Source of the DNA: Iris pallida
Taxonomy: Eukaryota > Streptophyta > Magnoliopsida > Asparagales > Iridaceae
Direction of reading: 5' to 3'
Length of the DNA stretch: 64,000 nt
NCBI GenBank assembly: GCA_029216955.1
Contig: JANAVB010006998.1
Coordinates: 3,593,692 to 3,657,691 of the forward strand
Positions 46,217 through 58,473 of the stretch are shown here, one piece after another; the first letter of the stretch is position 1, and each line of letters starts with the position of its first letter. Both the position numbers and the translations under genes were made by a program. The notes beneath the pieces are model-generated. The model searched no databases and was not told the origin of the DNA. It was given only the letters and a program-made list of their open reading frames with translations.

Positions 46217-47881
46217 GTGTGTGTGTGTGTGTGTGTGTATGTATATATATATTATTGGTTGGGTGATATATGTATCCTTATGTGATGGTAGGTTTTGTGT
46301 GACCATAGCAGTGTTGTGACAATTTAGTTTCGTCATTTAGAGGTTGGCTTGGTCGAATTGGCCGACAAGTTGACCAAGTTGACAGAAGTCAACTTTGGGT
46401 CAAACTTGATCCAAATCGACTCAAACGAACTCCAAATGACTTGAAAACTTGAGTATGACCTTGAAATAGGTAAACAGACTAGTTGACTCATAGTTGACCA
46501 GGTTTGACCATAGTTGACCAAGGTTGACTTTGACCTAGAAGGACTTAGAAGCATGTAGAATTGTATTGTAGACCTTTCTTATAATATGTTAGACCATGTT
46601 GTAACTTGTGATTACCTTAAACAGGTTTACATCACTCCAGTTCAGTTACACATCCTCATCAGTAGCTCGGGATTGTCAGGCGAGTACATTCGCTGATAGT
46701 TCTTTCATTTACTTGTCAATTCTATATTTAAGTTTTAGTCAGTTTTATTTGATTCTCGGTTACAAACACGAATTGATATTTTCTGGAATTCATGTATACG
46801 ACACAATTACTTTACTTGTCTAGCCTCTATTACAAGAACTACTACAAGAATCACCTACAAGCACCTTCACGTTCTGGCTAGATTTATTCTCGATTTATAT
46901 GTCGTGTTATGGATTCACTCATATTTGTCGGGCGGGGAAATATTTGAGTAGACATGTAAACATTCCTAAATACTCGAACCACTTCCCTGTGAATTATACA
47001 AGAACGATAGCCGTCCCACACCTGATCAGTATGTGATGTGCCGGATTACCCTTAGCCATTTACATGTTGATCTCAGTATTTTAAATACACTGTGAGTATT
47101 GTCTAGAATCTTTACTAGAATCATCACAAGAACTATTACAAGAATCACCCTACTTGGATCATTGAATGGAATCACACCTGACATATATTGTACCACTCGA
47201 CTCATATCACATTATTCTAGTTCAGCTAGCTTTTATTTACAGTCTTCATTGACATGATATTCTGTTTCACAACTTTTACTTTCCTTGTTCTTTAACTATA
47301 GTTTTACATCTTAAACTGTCTCGAATTCCCATGCTTCATCAATAAAATTGTCTATAATTGTTTTTATAGTTTTCGTCATTTACTTGGATTTACTTGATGG
47401 GATTTGTTCCTGTCCTGACTGGACCTGTTGAAAATACTACAGATGTTAGCCCTGAGGATGTTTGCCCTACTCACTATGGATCTGGAGATAGGGATTAGCT
47501 ACCTTTGGCCCCGACTCTCAGGAGTGACGGGAGACTAGTTTAGTAGACTGTTTTAGATTTCTTTACTAGATTACTGGAACTTGAATTATAATAATTTAAG
47601 AGTTGTCTTATTTTGAGTTGTTTGAGATACTATCATTTAGTAGTCTTTATGTTTTCTTTTAGTTATAGAATTCTGTGTTATCCTATCGTGCATAGACTGT
47701 GATTGAGTTATATTATTTCTGTACTTATCCTCCGTTCGGAGTTGGGATTTAAGACAAGTACATTATATAATTGCGTGAGTTGGTTTAGATAGTGCCCTAG
47801 AACAGCGTTCTACCGTCCATTCCGTGGCGTAGGCTGGACGTTGTTATGCACTTGTACCCTTACACTGGGTGCGGGTTGACA
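44613..47881 (+). mobile_element. Element B 3' LTR, right-contig copy
   Basis: Corresponds to 21620-24927 and is followed by CACGT at 47882-47886. Two bases (TG) are missing from the LTR end. The W-box cluster is near 46372-46535 and the TA/TG tract near 46140-46260. Confidence 0.85.
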
Positions 47882-47886
47882 CACGT

Positions 47887-48144
47887 GGCAGAGTCCTTCG
47901 GTTGCATATCTTTTATGACACCGGCAGGATATGCATCACGAGCCTTCGGAAGCCAAGTCTTACGAGACTTGTTTGGCTTCACTAATTTTGTGGGAGTAGA
48001 GCCGTCCCTGGAGAGCATCTCTTCGAACGCCTGCTGATCGAACTTCACGATCAACATCTTCTGAGTACTCCCCACTTTGTCGGTATCGGATTGCGTCACC
48101 ACCTTCTCGTTAGAGGAAAAGGTAGTCCCCAGCAGAGTCACCAT
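47887..48144 (-). pseudogene. T1 leader ORF, right-contig copy
   Basis: Same as 24933-25190, with no change in the MVTLLGTTFSS start region. Confidence 0.4.
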
Positions 48145-48212
48145 TTTTGTGGACATACACAAAAAAGAAGAAGAAACACTATCTTTTCTTATTGGCGCAA
48201 GGCACCACAAAT

Positions 48213-48800
48213 TGAGTATGCCTGAGAGATCCTGTGCTGAGGATCCCCGAGTACAAAAAGAATTCTGGAGAATGGAATAATGGAGATCGAGCGTTGTTCC
48301 TCTACTCCGTTGACACTCCGATTACAAAAGTGGGGAAAAACTAAGAATTGCTAACTCTCGGCTCACTGGCAAGAAGTGCAGCAATTTGGCTCTTGAAAAT
48401 GCTCTCCGTTCTGTGCTTTGAAGAGGTATGAGACCCCTTTTTATAGTTGTTTTCGTGCTGGAATGTTGTTATGCGCCCACTTGAAAAAACATACTAATTT
48501 TCATGTGGGCACATAGTCCTGCTTTGGGCACATAGAGTGTAGGCACATGCAGACTGCGTGATCGTGGGTTGATCGTGGGGTTAACGTGGCATTATGCTCC
48601 GGTGCATTACTGCTCGTGGAGATGACATGGCTGTATACTTCGGTGCACGATTTATCGTGGGTTTGACCGAGTCGGCGACTGTTCTGACTTGGGCATAGCC
48701 CAAACAGGGCTATGCCCCCTTCTACACTCGTAAGATATCTTCTTTCTTTTGTCTCTTTGAAGGGATTCATGAAAGGAAAATCTTAGCTATGTATTTTTTT
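48213..48800 (-). mobile_element. T1 5' LTR, right-contig copy
   Basis: Corresponds to 25259-25850. The TATA-like box is at 48434-48447 on the minus strand. The outer end is as uncertain as in the first copy. The stretch 48801-49411 matches 25851-26477 and shows no gene. Confidence 0.5.
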
Positions 48801-49411
48801 GTTTTTTTTTCCATATGTAAATTACTTCTGTTGAAAAATAATGTTTTAGTTTTTAAAAGAACTTATACATGACGTCGTAGTCTGTTTTACGAAAAAACTT
48901 TAACTCATTTTCATTTGTAGTATGATATAACAACATTGTCTGGTATTTTATGTAATCCTTGCAGTGACCCTGAAGGATAGATTTGACCTAGAGTATGGTC
49001 TAGATAATCCAAGAGAGAAAAGTAAGGCTCGTCTGAAAAGTTGAGGATACTAGGCTAAATTTCATATCTCCAATGGTTGGGTAAAAAAGAGTATTTTAGG
49101 GGAAAACGATATAATACATAAATCTATCTAGGGAGAGTACTGAGTAGGACTTATATACAACTATAAGAAATCTCCCCAATTGAGACAATAATTTTTCTGC
49201 AGCCCTTTCTTTTCCAGTCTAGTTTGGAGAAATTATTGATTAAGTCATACTCTAAAAGATTTCTTACACCGATTAGGTCACGAAGAAGTGAATTTTTTTA
49301 AAATCTTAGAAATAAGAAAATAAAAATGAATAAAAATATTGGTTCTATAACTTCTGGAAAAAAAGCCCCAAGAAAAGTCACTTTATTTAGATTTCTAACC
49401 CAAAAACCACA

Positions 49412-50956
49412 ATGAGTAAAGGTAGATCATTAGTAAGTGTAGGATCTACCAGTAGAAGTAGACCAATATTTGATATATTTTAAGAAATAACAGAAATACT
49501 CAAGACCTCTAGTTAGAAGAATTAATAAATCCAGAACATGATTATGATAGATTCCAAAGAGAATGATTAAATATTTTAAATCCTAGAACCCTATATCAAA
49601 CAAAAAGATTTGAACCTGGAACATAATTTTTTAAACAATAAGAGAACGGATATAAGTTGTTTAGGCAATCATAGTACTAATTTACCCTTACTAAGTAAAG
49701 AAGGAAGTAATGAATTAAAAAATTCTAGTTATAAGCTTATGTATCTAGGATTAATAGTCATAGGAATAAAGGGGTTAATGAGAAAAAATTATGACGTAAA
49801 ACTCTGGTACTATATATTACAAAAGATGAATGACATAGGAAACGGGATGTTAGCTAGTATAGAAGTAGATATGAATTCAAATATTTTACTGTAGTCCAGA
49901 CTTTTTATTAACTATAAATTATTTTATAAATAATATACGTAGGAATACAAATTAAAGGAAATGAAGAGGTACATAGTGGAGAAAATCTTATATACACATT
50001 GCCTTTCTAGGAAGATGCACTACAAATTCTAAAATAAAATATAGGGTACATAATGATGAAGTCGTTCAGATAATGAGTAGCAAAAGCATTAAAATGATTA
50101 AACCATTAAACTACGATCCAGAAAGACTCGCATGATTAAATGGAGCTTAGATAAGTTTATTGAACCTATTAAGTCTTTAACGCCAAAAGAATCTTTAGTT
50201 TACAAGATCGCCAAGGCCATATAAATCTAAGATTTATAGATTGTATTACACAGACTGACCAAGGAATAGAAAGTAGTGAAACAAAATTAGAATCTAACTA
50301 CATAGAAATACAAGTAGAATATGTACTATTGGAAGAAGATAAAATATTTATCCCAAAGAGTTAAATTTGAGAAACTTAACTAATAAAAAACTCTTAGAAT
50401 TAGAAGAACTACATTACAGAAATAAATCAATAACAGAAGAACAATTATACTCTAATGAAATTAAAGATATTAAATAGAAAAAATTACACCAGAGACAGAT
50501 TTATAGAAAAAAAACAAACGTCTCTGAAGCATCCTATCAAAAGGAATTAGCCAGGGAAGAACTAGTACAACGACTTCTGCCTATCCCTTTCACAAGATTG
50601 TACCCTTGCCTCAACCACATATACTGGAGGAAATACTAAGAATACCTTACACAAAGTACAAAGATAAAAAAATAAAGAGTATAAAAAAAGGAAAAAAACA
50701 ACCATTTGAATAACCAGTAAATTTTTAAGCTAAAGAAGGACCACAGATTCTTAATTTACTAGCTCACGACTATCAAAGTTGGTCAAAATAATAGATGTAT
50801 AGAAATATTAGTAGGAGAGTATTATAGATCAACATATAATATGGAACCAGAAGAATATTTAGATACTTAGAGACCTATTTAGGAGAAAGTATAAGAGCCA
50901 TGTGTGAAGCCTTTAAAAGTACCAAGGTAACAAATTATAATAGCTTAATAACACTA
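49412..50956 (+). pseudogene. Endogenous caulimovirid front part, right-contig copy
   Basis: Corresponds to 26478-28049. Additional one- or two-base losses (for example near 49883, 49938 and 50043) break the movement-protein frame that is open in the left contig. Use 26806-27126 for that domain. Confidence 0.6.
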
Positions 50957-51469
50957 TGTCATGCACAAAAGTTTACGCCCCACCAAGACGGACTTGCATC
51001 AGTCCCTATGGACCAGGGTTATGTAGGAAGCTTCCAAAATTTTCTAGAAGATGGTGGAATCCTCTGGAAGATAGTAGAATCTTCATGAAGACTCATGATC
51101 TTTCTAGATGCTCTAGAAGCTTCCTTGAAAATATCTAGGCCCGAGAATATTCTTAGAATAATCCCTGGAATATGCTAGTTCCAAAAGCTACCTGTAAGCC
51201 ATATGGGCACTATAAATAAGTAGGAGACCTCATTTGTTCCTCACCACCCAAAGTTATACTCTTTTTCTAGTATCGTGAAGTTTTTATACTTCCAATCTCT
51301 CTTTTTTGCTCCATATATTCTTAATATCTCCTTAGCGATCTAACTAAGCGGGTTTGGGAAGGCTGCCACGGGTCTTCGAGTATGAAGCTTGTGTACTGCA
51401 CGGGTCAAAGTGTAGCCTAAAATACTAAGTCTGTAATAAGTCGTATCAGAAAGGTCGGTTGGTGACATG

Positions 51470-52620
51470 TCGACATCGAGAACGTCCAGGAGGGACCCGT
51501 TGCCTAAGGAGGGCACGCCAAGACGCATAAGAGGGGCAAGAGTAAGGAGTCTACGGTGGAGCGTAGCCTCACCGGTCTTGCAGAGCATATTGGGGTCTTG
51601 GAGACAGGTTTGAAGGACATGGAGATGCGCATGGGCCCCGTGGAGCAAAGCAACACGAGGCTAGAGGAGTACTTCGATGGGCTAGAGAGCGACGTTGCTT
51701 CATCCATGGGAGCAATTCCAAGAGATCTGATCCGCACTTGAGGAGGAGCTCAAAGGACATCGTACGAAGATTAAGGACTTGCGTAGGAAGGTCCAAGACT
51801 ACGAGGAGCTAAAGATCGTGGTCAAGAGTTATGGAGAACTCAAGACCAAAGTTGTCATATTGGAGAAAGCCTTTGCAAACAGAGGACCTTTGAGTAGAGA
51901 GGCACCGAGGAGACGGAATATCTCCGAGCCGAAATCCTTCAGCGAGATGCGAGATGCCAAAGAAGTTGAAAACTTTTTTTAGAATATGGAGCGATACTTC
52001 AAGGCCTTGTACATCAACGATGACACCGAGAAGATGGATATTGCTTCACTTTACTTCACCTGCGATGCTATGTTGTGGTGGCATCCAAGGTGTATGGAAG
52101 CCGAGAAGGGTTTGTGCTCGATAGAGACTTGGAAGGATCTCAAGAAGGAGATCAAGTCTTACTTTTATCCGGAGAATATAGAGTTTGCAGCGAGGCGGAG
52201 CTTACGAAAACTCAAGCATACCGGGATGATCAATGAGTACATCACAGAATTTATACGCTTGATGCTCGCAATATCTAGCATGGGCGAGGATGATCGTTTA
52301 TTCTTATTTCTCGTTGGACTCAAACTGTGGGCGTCTAAGAATTATAGTGACAGAGGATACAAGACTTAAAAATTACTGTAGTAGCAATCGAGCGGCTCGT
52401 GGAGTACATGTGGGGTGACAACGATGCCGAGGCCAAGCCAAAGTCCACCAAAGGAAATGATGGAGGAGAGTAAGCGAGCTCTCCTAAAGAGCATCCGTCC
52501 GAGCGAAAGAAGCACAAGAGGGCCCAATTCGAGCGAGTTGTTTTGTACTTCATATGCGGAGAGAATCATTTTGCTCGGGATTGTCTAAAAAAGAGCAAGC
52601 ATGTTAGCGTCATCTAAAGC
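51470..52620 (+). pseudogene. Gag of the gag/PR element, right-contig copy
   Basis: Same gene as 28565-29725. The N-terminal frame is broken by small losses near 51470-51515. The capsid segment 51986-52369 reads ten codons further than in the left contig, through ASKNYSDRGYKT, because a T near 52337 is absent. Confidence 0.7.
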
Positions 52621-52781
52621 GAGGAGGTGGAGGATAAAGAGTGCAAAATGGGAGCGCACATGGGAGCGTTGCGCTTACTCAATGCCATGAAGATCAAGTC
52701 TGCTGTGTCAAGGACTCCGAACATGGAGCTCATGTATATTGACATGGGTTCATTAGCATAAGCACACGGGCATTAGTTGAC

Positions 52782-53129
52782 ATGGGCGCCACTCATAACT
52801 TCATATCAGGTACGGAGGTCCGTCGCTTGGGTCTAGCCTTGGAGGAAGATTCGAGCATGATGAAGCCGATCAATATGGAGGTGTGCCCCGTGCAGGGTGT
52901 AGCCAAGGGGGTCCGCATAGTGGTAAAAAATTTGTCGGGTGTTGCCAATTCTACTTTTACATTGCTGGATAACCTCAAGATGATACTGGACATAGATTTC
53001 CTTATCGCGGCTAAGGTGATTCTGATGCCACATATGGGAGTTGTCGGCCTTATGGAGGAAGGCTCATTGTACATGGTAAAAGTTGTACGAGACAAGCCTT
53101 TGAAGGGGAGAGCTATCTCTGCTACTTAG
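52782..53129 (+). pseudogene. Protease-like region of the gag/PR element, right-contig copy
   Basis: Identical in translation to 29885-30232, including the D-M-G variant. Confidence 0.7.
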
Positions 53130-54183
53130 CTCAATAAGGGTGGCAAAATGGGGATGATATACATAATAGTGCTCGAAAAGAGAAAAGCTTCGAGGAGGAA
53201 GGCCTTTCGTATAAGACTAAAAGTGTTGCAAAGGGGCGTCCCAATGAGCCACTTACGCTGAGGGAGGTGGATCGTGCTACCAAGCGGGGCACGAGCACGG
53301 AGAAGAATATCATGGACTGTACAGTGGCAGAGACGTTAATGTGGAGTAATTCGCACAAGGTGTTGCTCAAAGCTCATGGGGGACATTCGGGTCGACAGGC
53401 TTACAAGGGGACTCGCATGAATGAAGGTATGCTTAACCATGTGCAGCCACGAGATGGAGGGATAGATGACTCGATAGCCCGTACGAGATTCGTTATTTGC
53501 CAAGGAGGGCACAGACTAAGGCCAGAGTTGGTGCGGTAAACCAATTTGCTTTCGATCTTGAGAAAAAATAGGCAAAGGGAAGCATCGCACGAGACGCACA
53601 AAGGAGGGATAATGCGTAATGACCATGCCTATAGGGGTGGACATCATCTTGAGACTTGGTGCACCCGTCGACGAGGGCGACGATGAAACAGGTGGAGGAG
53701 AATGTCATACACAAAAGTTTGTGCCGTACCTAGACGGACTTGCATAGCTCTTTACGGGCCAGGGTTATGTTGGAAACTAGTGAAATTTTTTAGAAGATGA
53801 TAGAATCCTCTGGAAGATAATGGAATCTTCATGAGACTCATGATTTTCTAGATGCTCTAGAAGCTTCCTTGGAAATATCTAGGCCCAAAAATATTCCTAG
53901 AATAATCCCTGGAATATTCTAGTTCCAGAAGCTTCTTGTAAGCCCTATGGACACTATAAATAAGTAGGAGGCCTCATTTTTTCCTCACCACCCAAAGTTG
54001 TAATCTCTTTCTAGTATAGTAAAGTTTTTATACTTCCACACTCTCCCTTTTGCTCCACAATATTCTCAATATCGCCCTAGCGATCTTGCTAAGTGGGTTC
54101 GAGAAGGCTAGCACGGGTCATCGAGTAGGAAGCTTATGCACAGCACGGGTCGAAGTGTAGCCTAAAACACTAAGTCCATGACA

Positions 54184-54960
54184 ACTAGGAGCTAATCCCT
54201 ATAATTTTGTAAATAAAATCCGTAGTCTAGCCACCGGAGAGGATCCTAATTCAGGTCATATTGGAGTACAAAAAGATACAACAAGATAGTTGGAAAAACT
54301 AAGTATATACAAATGAAAATATATTAAACAATTCTTATATGATTATTTTTATTATACATGTATATCTGGATTAGGAGACAAATTATTTAGAAAACTTCCA
54401 GGAGCTTTAGGAGTAGAAATAGCAGATAAGTGGAAGGAAGAACCTAGTATAAAAGAAAACCCCCAAGATTATCCTTGGACTATAGGCCAAAGAATTCAAC
54501 ATATTACAAAAATGTTAAAGGAAAATGTACAAAAATATAAATACGAAAGCAATTGAAACATTCAAATTATGGGTTTTGTAAATAAATATATATATCGTAG
54601 ATATATGGAGCTTGTGATAGATAGAACAAAGAATATAAAAATAAAAATAAAATCAATAAGGGATATTATTCAAGGAAAAATTATTACCTTTGAAAATTTA
54701 ATAGAAAGAAACCTTATCTTGACCCAAAAAACATGTTCGAAAATTTAAACCTAATATACTTTATAAAAATAAATTAGAATGCTTCATTTGTGGAAGCCAA
54801 GAACATTTGAGTTGAACCTTCCCTAAAAGAATGAACAATGAATAACATGATAGAAATAGCACATTAGTAGAATGCACTAATGAAGATTTAATTAATATAG
54901 ATGAAACGGTACCTGATACTGAATCTATATATTCTTTTCTCTCTTTAGAAGATCAATTGG
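54184..54960 (+). pseudogene. Endogenous caulimovirid coat-protein C-terminal part, right-contig copy
   Basis: Corresponds to 31287-32055, with the same damaged zinc finger near 54780. One base fewer in the tail (near 54843) removes the short open frame seen in the left contig. Confidence 0.6.
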
Positions 54961-55059
54961 GAATATATATATTTTTATTATTTTTCTCTGGCGCCAATGT
55001 CACTGGCGCCTTTTTTTTTTTAGCTAGCGCCAATCCTGTTTATTGTAAATATCCTAAAA

Positions 55060-55494
55060 TTGCCCTATATATATATATCTGTGTGTATATACATATACAC
55101 AAATACACAAATATTGGAGTATAAATATGACCAGTATGGCCAGTTCAATGCTGCAAGTGAGGCACGTGCTGCCTCGAAGAACAGGTCGGGTGCACAAATT
55201 ACTGAGAAGTACAATCACATTGCACAGATCAAGAACGAGATCGCCCAGCTGGAAGCTGACTTGAGGGAGGCGACATCTGAACAGGAGGATTATTTGTCCC
55301 AGGCTACCATGACTGCCACCATTTCTGCTCGTTTAGAAGAACAGCTAGCGAAGTTGGAGGAGGAGCATCAGAGTCTGATCCTCTTTGAAGATGAAGCTGC
55401 TCGCCAAGAAGCGGCATGTCGCCGAGCTACTGTTAAGTCTGAAGCCGAAATCGTGGCTTTGAGGGACAACATAAACCGTCAATGTATCCCATAG
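55060..55494 (+). pseudogene. Coiled-coil antisense ORF, right-contig copy
   Basis: Same protein as 32186-32599 from YKYDQYGQ onward. The longer start (MPYIYIS) comes from a TA-repeat length difference, so the low-complexity N-terminus is not real. Confidence 0.5.
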
Positions 55495-55619
55495 ATTTTT
55501 GTAACTCTTTTTTTTGTCGTCATGCCTCTTGTACCTTTTTTCTGTCTCTTGATAGACGTTGAAGTACAAAATAAAGAATCTTTTCAGAAGTGAATGTGGT
55601 TTTGTGAAATATCGATGCT

Positions 55620-55976
55620 AGAGGTAATATGGACGTAGCAAGGATATTTCTCTTAGGTATTCTGCTGGAGAATTATGATGTGGACCTATTATCCATTTTA
55701 TATTCAAATTATTCGAATATAGATAATAAGTTGAAATGAAGCTGGTAGTAGAGGTAATATGGACGTTTAGCAGAGAATGTTCTATATCTGACCAGAGGTA
55801 ATATGGACGTGGAAAGATATATAACATTAGGGGGGAATGGATAATTCAGAGGTAATATGGACCTGATTATCCTTGATGAATGCTTTGCTCAGAGGTTATA
55901 TGGACGTGGCAAAACATTTAATAATTCTACTGGGGAAATAATTATCATAAAACAATTCAGAGGTAATAGGGACGTG
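55620..55976. repeat. Dispersed 17-base repeat of T2, right-contig copy
   Basis: Same six copies of AGAGGTAATATGGACGT as at 32724-33080. Confidence 0.75.
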
Positions 55977-56170
55977 ACTTGTTTTCGTCAAACTGAGTTT
56001 GGACGGAGTCAAAAACGGGAATAATTCTACTGGAAAAATATTTAGAGGACCTATTATCGAGGACATATTCAAGACTCTTGAAAAATGGATAATAGTTAGA
56101 TAGTTTTTCGAATCATATAGACATCGCACTGTACATTTACATGACTGAACATATGTAAACATTATGTAGA

Positions 56171-57310
56171 TTACACATAGTATTTCTTTAGGAACTTGCC
56201 GTTGATAGACATCATGAACAAGTCACCACCGGACTTGGATAGCCGGTACACACCGTTTGAATACACTGATTCTATGATGAAAGGACTTTTCCATTTAGGA
56301 TAGAATTTTCTTTTTGTTTTGTGCGTCATGACCATTGGTCTTCTCACTACTAAGACCAGATCGCCAACTTGGAAGATCCTTTCTTTCACTTTTTTATTGA
56401 AGGCTCTGGAAAGGCGTGCTTGGTATAGCTCAATGCGCTGCTGAGCTAACAAGCATTTTTCGTCTAGTACTTCGAACTCCGGGAGTCGCAGACGGTAGAT
56501 TTCTTCGGTAGTCAACTCGCTGGCTATGGCTACTCGAAGAGAAGTAATCTGGATTTCTAGGGGAAGAACTGCTTCGCTCCCATAAACCAGAGAGAATGGT
56601 GTACTGGCTGTTGGAGTCCAGACCGTTGTACGATAGGCCCATAGACATTAATCGTGCTTCTCGTTCCATTCGCGCTTGTTTGAAGACACGAACTTCTTGT
56701 AAAGTTTTATGATAGTTTTGTTGAAGGCTTCTGCTAGCCCGTTAGCCGCTGGATTATAGGCAGTAGAGGCTACATTCTGGATTCGATTCTTATCACAGAA
56801 CCGATAGAATGCATGGCTTACAAACTGTGGACCATTATCATGGACGATCCTACGAGGTAGGCCGAAGCGATAGATGACGTGATGTTTGATAAAACTGATC
56901 ACGTTTGACGTCTTCACTTCAGTGAGCGATATAGCTTCCACCCATTTAGAGAAGTAATCGGTTATAGCTAGGATGAACCGATGTCCTTTATAGGATGGCA
57001 GGCTGATTGGTCCTATGACGTCCATGCCCCAGGCTTCAAACGGCCAAGATGCTGCCGTTGGGTATAGAAACTCTAAAGTTTGATGAATGAAATCGATGTG
57101 GAACTGGCAACCTCTATACTTTTTTGTATATTCAACAACATCTGCTATCATTGTGGGCCAGTAATAGCCCATTCGTCTGAGGTGATCTTGTAGTTTGGGG
57201 CCTGGTTGTCGTGCACCATAAACTCCATTTTGAGCCTCTCGGAGTGCATGTTTGGCTTCTGTGTTTGATAAGCAACGTAACAGCAGCCCATCGTAAGAGC
57301 GTCGGTACAA
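56171..57310 (-). pseudogene. T2 integrase (one in-frame stop)
   Basis: One minus-strand frame of 380 codons with a single TAA at 56648-56650. The N-terminal zinc-binding part (residues about 20-75) is degraded: the expected His and one Cys are lost, leaving YRGCQFH. The catalytic core keeps its D, D and E residues in WGMDVIGPI, VHDNGPQFVS and NGLAEAFNKT. The C-terminal domain (56515-56171) shows RIFQVGDLVLVVRRP, FYPKWKSPFII and NGKFLKKYYV, typical of Ty3/gypsy integrases. No chromodomain is present, as expected for Tat. The enzyme would insert cDNA into the genome. The stop and the damaged finger make it inactive. Confidence 0.85.
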
Positions 57311-57539
57311 TATTTTGGTAGTTGTGTCATAGTAAAATCTGAGGGATCACCTTTGGATGGATACTGCTTCCTACGGGTCCTCGGGAAGGATTCCATAGAC
57401 GGCATAGTCTATAAAGGAAAATCTTTAATCTTTAGCATCGATGCTTGTTTTCGTTGTGTAACTGTGATGAATATGCAAGAAATCTTTCACAAAAATAATT
57501 CTCGACCAGACAATATGATCGACTGCTGAGTATTGGTTG
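57311..57539 (-). other. T2 spacer between second RNase H and integrase
   Basis: The polyprotein connection shows short readable pieces (MPSMESFPRTRRKQYP at 57405) but no domain. The apparent 85-codon frame 57405-57148 overlaps the integrase start in another frame and is not a gene. Confidence 0.5.
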
Positions 57540-57960
57540 GAACGGTCAAGGAAGCAGCGAGACCGGCTTGAGCATCTGCTTCTATATTATATAGTTGAGG
57601 CACGTGCTCGATGAAGAATCCAGCGAAAGTAGACGCCAACTCGATTGTTGCACTGTGGTAGGGGATGAGATCTTCGTGACGAACTTCATATTCTCCTCAG
57701 ACCTGACTAACTATTAGCTTGGAATCGCCGTAAGCTTTTAGATAGTCAACTCCCAGTTGCTTCGCCAGCTGTAAGCCGATTAATAAAGCATTATATTAGG
57801 CCATGTTGTTGGTGCATGGTTCTACAAGAGAATATGCACGGTATATAACCAAATGATCAGGTGATACGAGCACGACACCTACTCCGGCCACAATATTTCC
57901 TTTAGGTCCTGTTCTAGATGCACCGTCAAAGAACATTTGTCATATGGGGATTTCTTCAGC
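57540..57960 (-). pseudogene. T2 archaeal-type RNase H (aRNH)
   Basis: Readable minus-strand motifs in order are FFDGASRTGPKGN with the first catalytic Asp (about 57930), YNALLIGLQLAKQLGVDY, YGDSKLIVSQ with another Asp, and YNIEADAQAGLAAS with the last Asp (about 57580). The position of the catalytic Glu is occupied by a stop (NNMA, stop, YNAL). A second RNase H of this type between RNase H and integrase defines the Tat branch. It is thought to help remove primer RNA. This copy is inactive. Confidence 0.75.
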
Positions 57961-57999
57961 TGCAGTGTTAGACTCCACCACTTTGTCGAGGATTTTGTC

Positions 58000-58473
58000 T
58001 TAGAGTTTGGACAATTTCGGTACCGGATGAGCTGCTAGAAAATCAGCTAATGCTTGGCCTTTTACTGCCTTCTGAGAAACGAAGATCATATCGTATGGAG
58101 TCAATAGCATTGCCCATGTAGCTAAACGAGAATTGAGAGAGCCCAATTTTGTCCTGAGTATTCTGAGAGGGTTGACTTTAGATATAATATGGCTAGTCTT
58201 CCCAGACACATAGTACCGTATCTTCTGGATGGCAAATACTAGTGCAAGACATTCCTTCTCCACCGGTGTGTATCTGTGCTCGATACCCACCATTGTACGG
58301 CTGAGGTAGTAGATTGCCTGTTCATGGCCTCCTTCGTTCTTCTGAGCCAATAGGACACAAAAAGAATGGTCCATAGCGCGGACATATAGTAAAAAAGGCT
58401 TTCCCATTATTGGAGCTACCATACTGGAGGGCTTGTAAGGTACGCCTTGATGTCGTCGAATGTGCGTTGACAT
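58000..58473 (-). pseudogene. T2 RNase H (RT-linked)
   Basis: The frame begins after a one-base loss near 58425 relative to T1, so it is shifted by one against RT. Recognisable motifs are PFLLYVRAMDHSF, the AIYYLSRTMVGIEHRY block and VEKECLALVFAIQKIRYY. It ends LADFLAAHPVPKLSKL followed by TAA, where T1 has a Tyr codon. The first residues (MSTHIRRHQG) are read in the wrong frame of the RT end; the real domain starts at VAPIMGKPF. Confidence 0.8.

Larger units (their letters stand above)
50957..54183 (+). mobile_element. Gag/PR-only LTR element, right-contig copy
   Basis: Corresponds to 28050-31286: LTRs at 50957-51438 and 53703-54183, with ACTA flanks at 50953-50956 and 54184-54187. Its 5' LTR has GAATCTTCATGAA near 51080, a complete three-unit heat-shock-type motif, where the left contig reads TAATCTTCATGAA. 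Confidence 0.75.
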
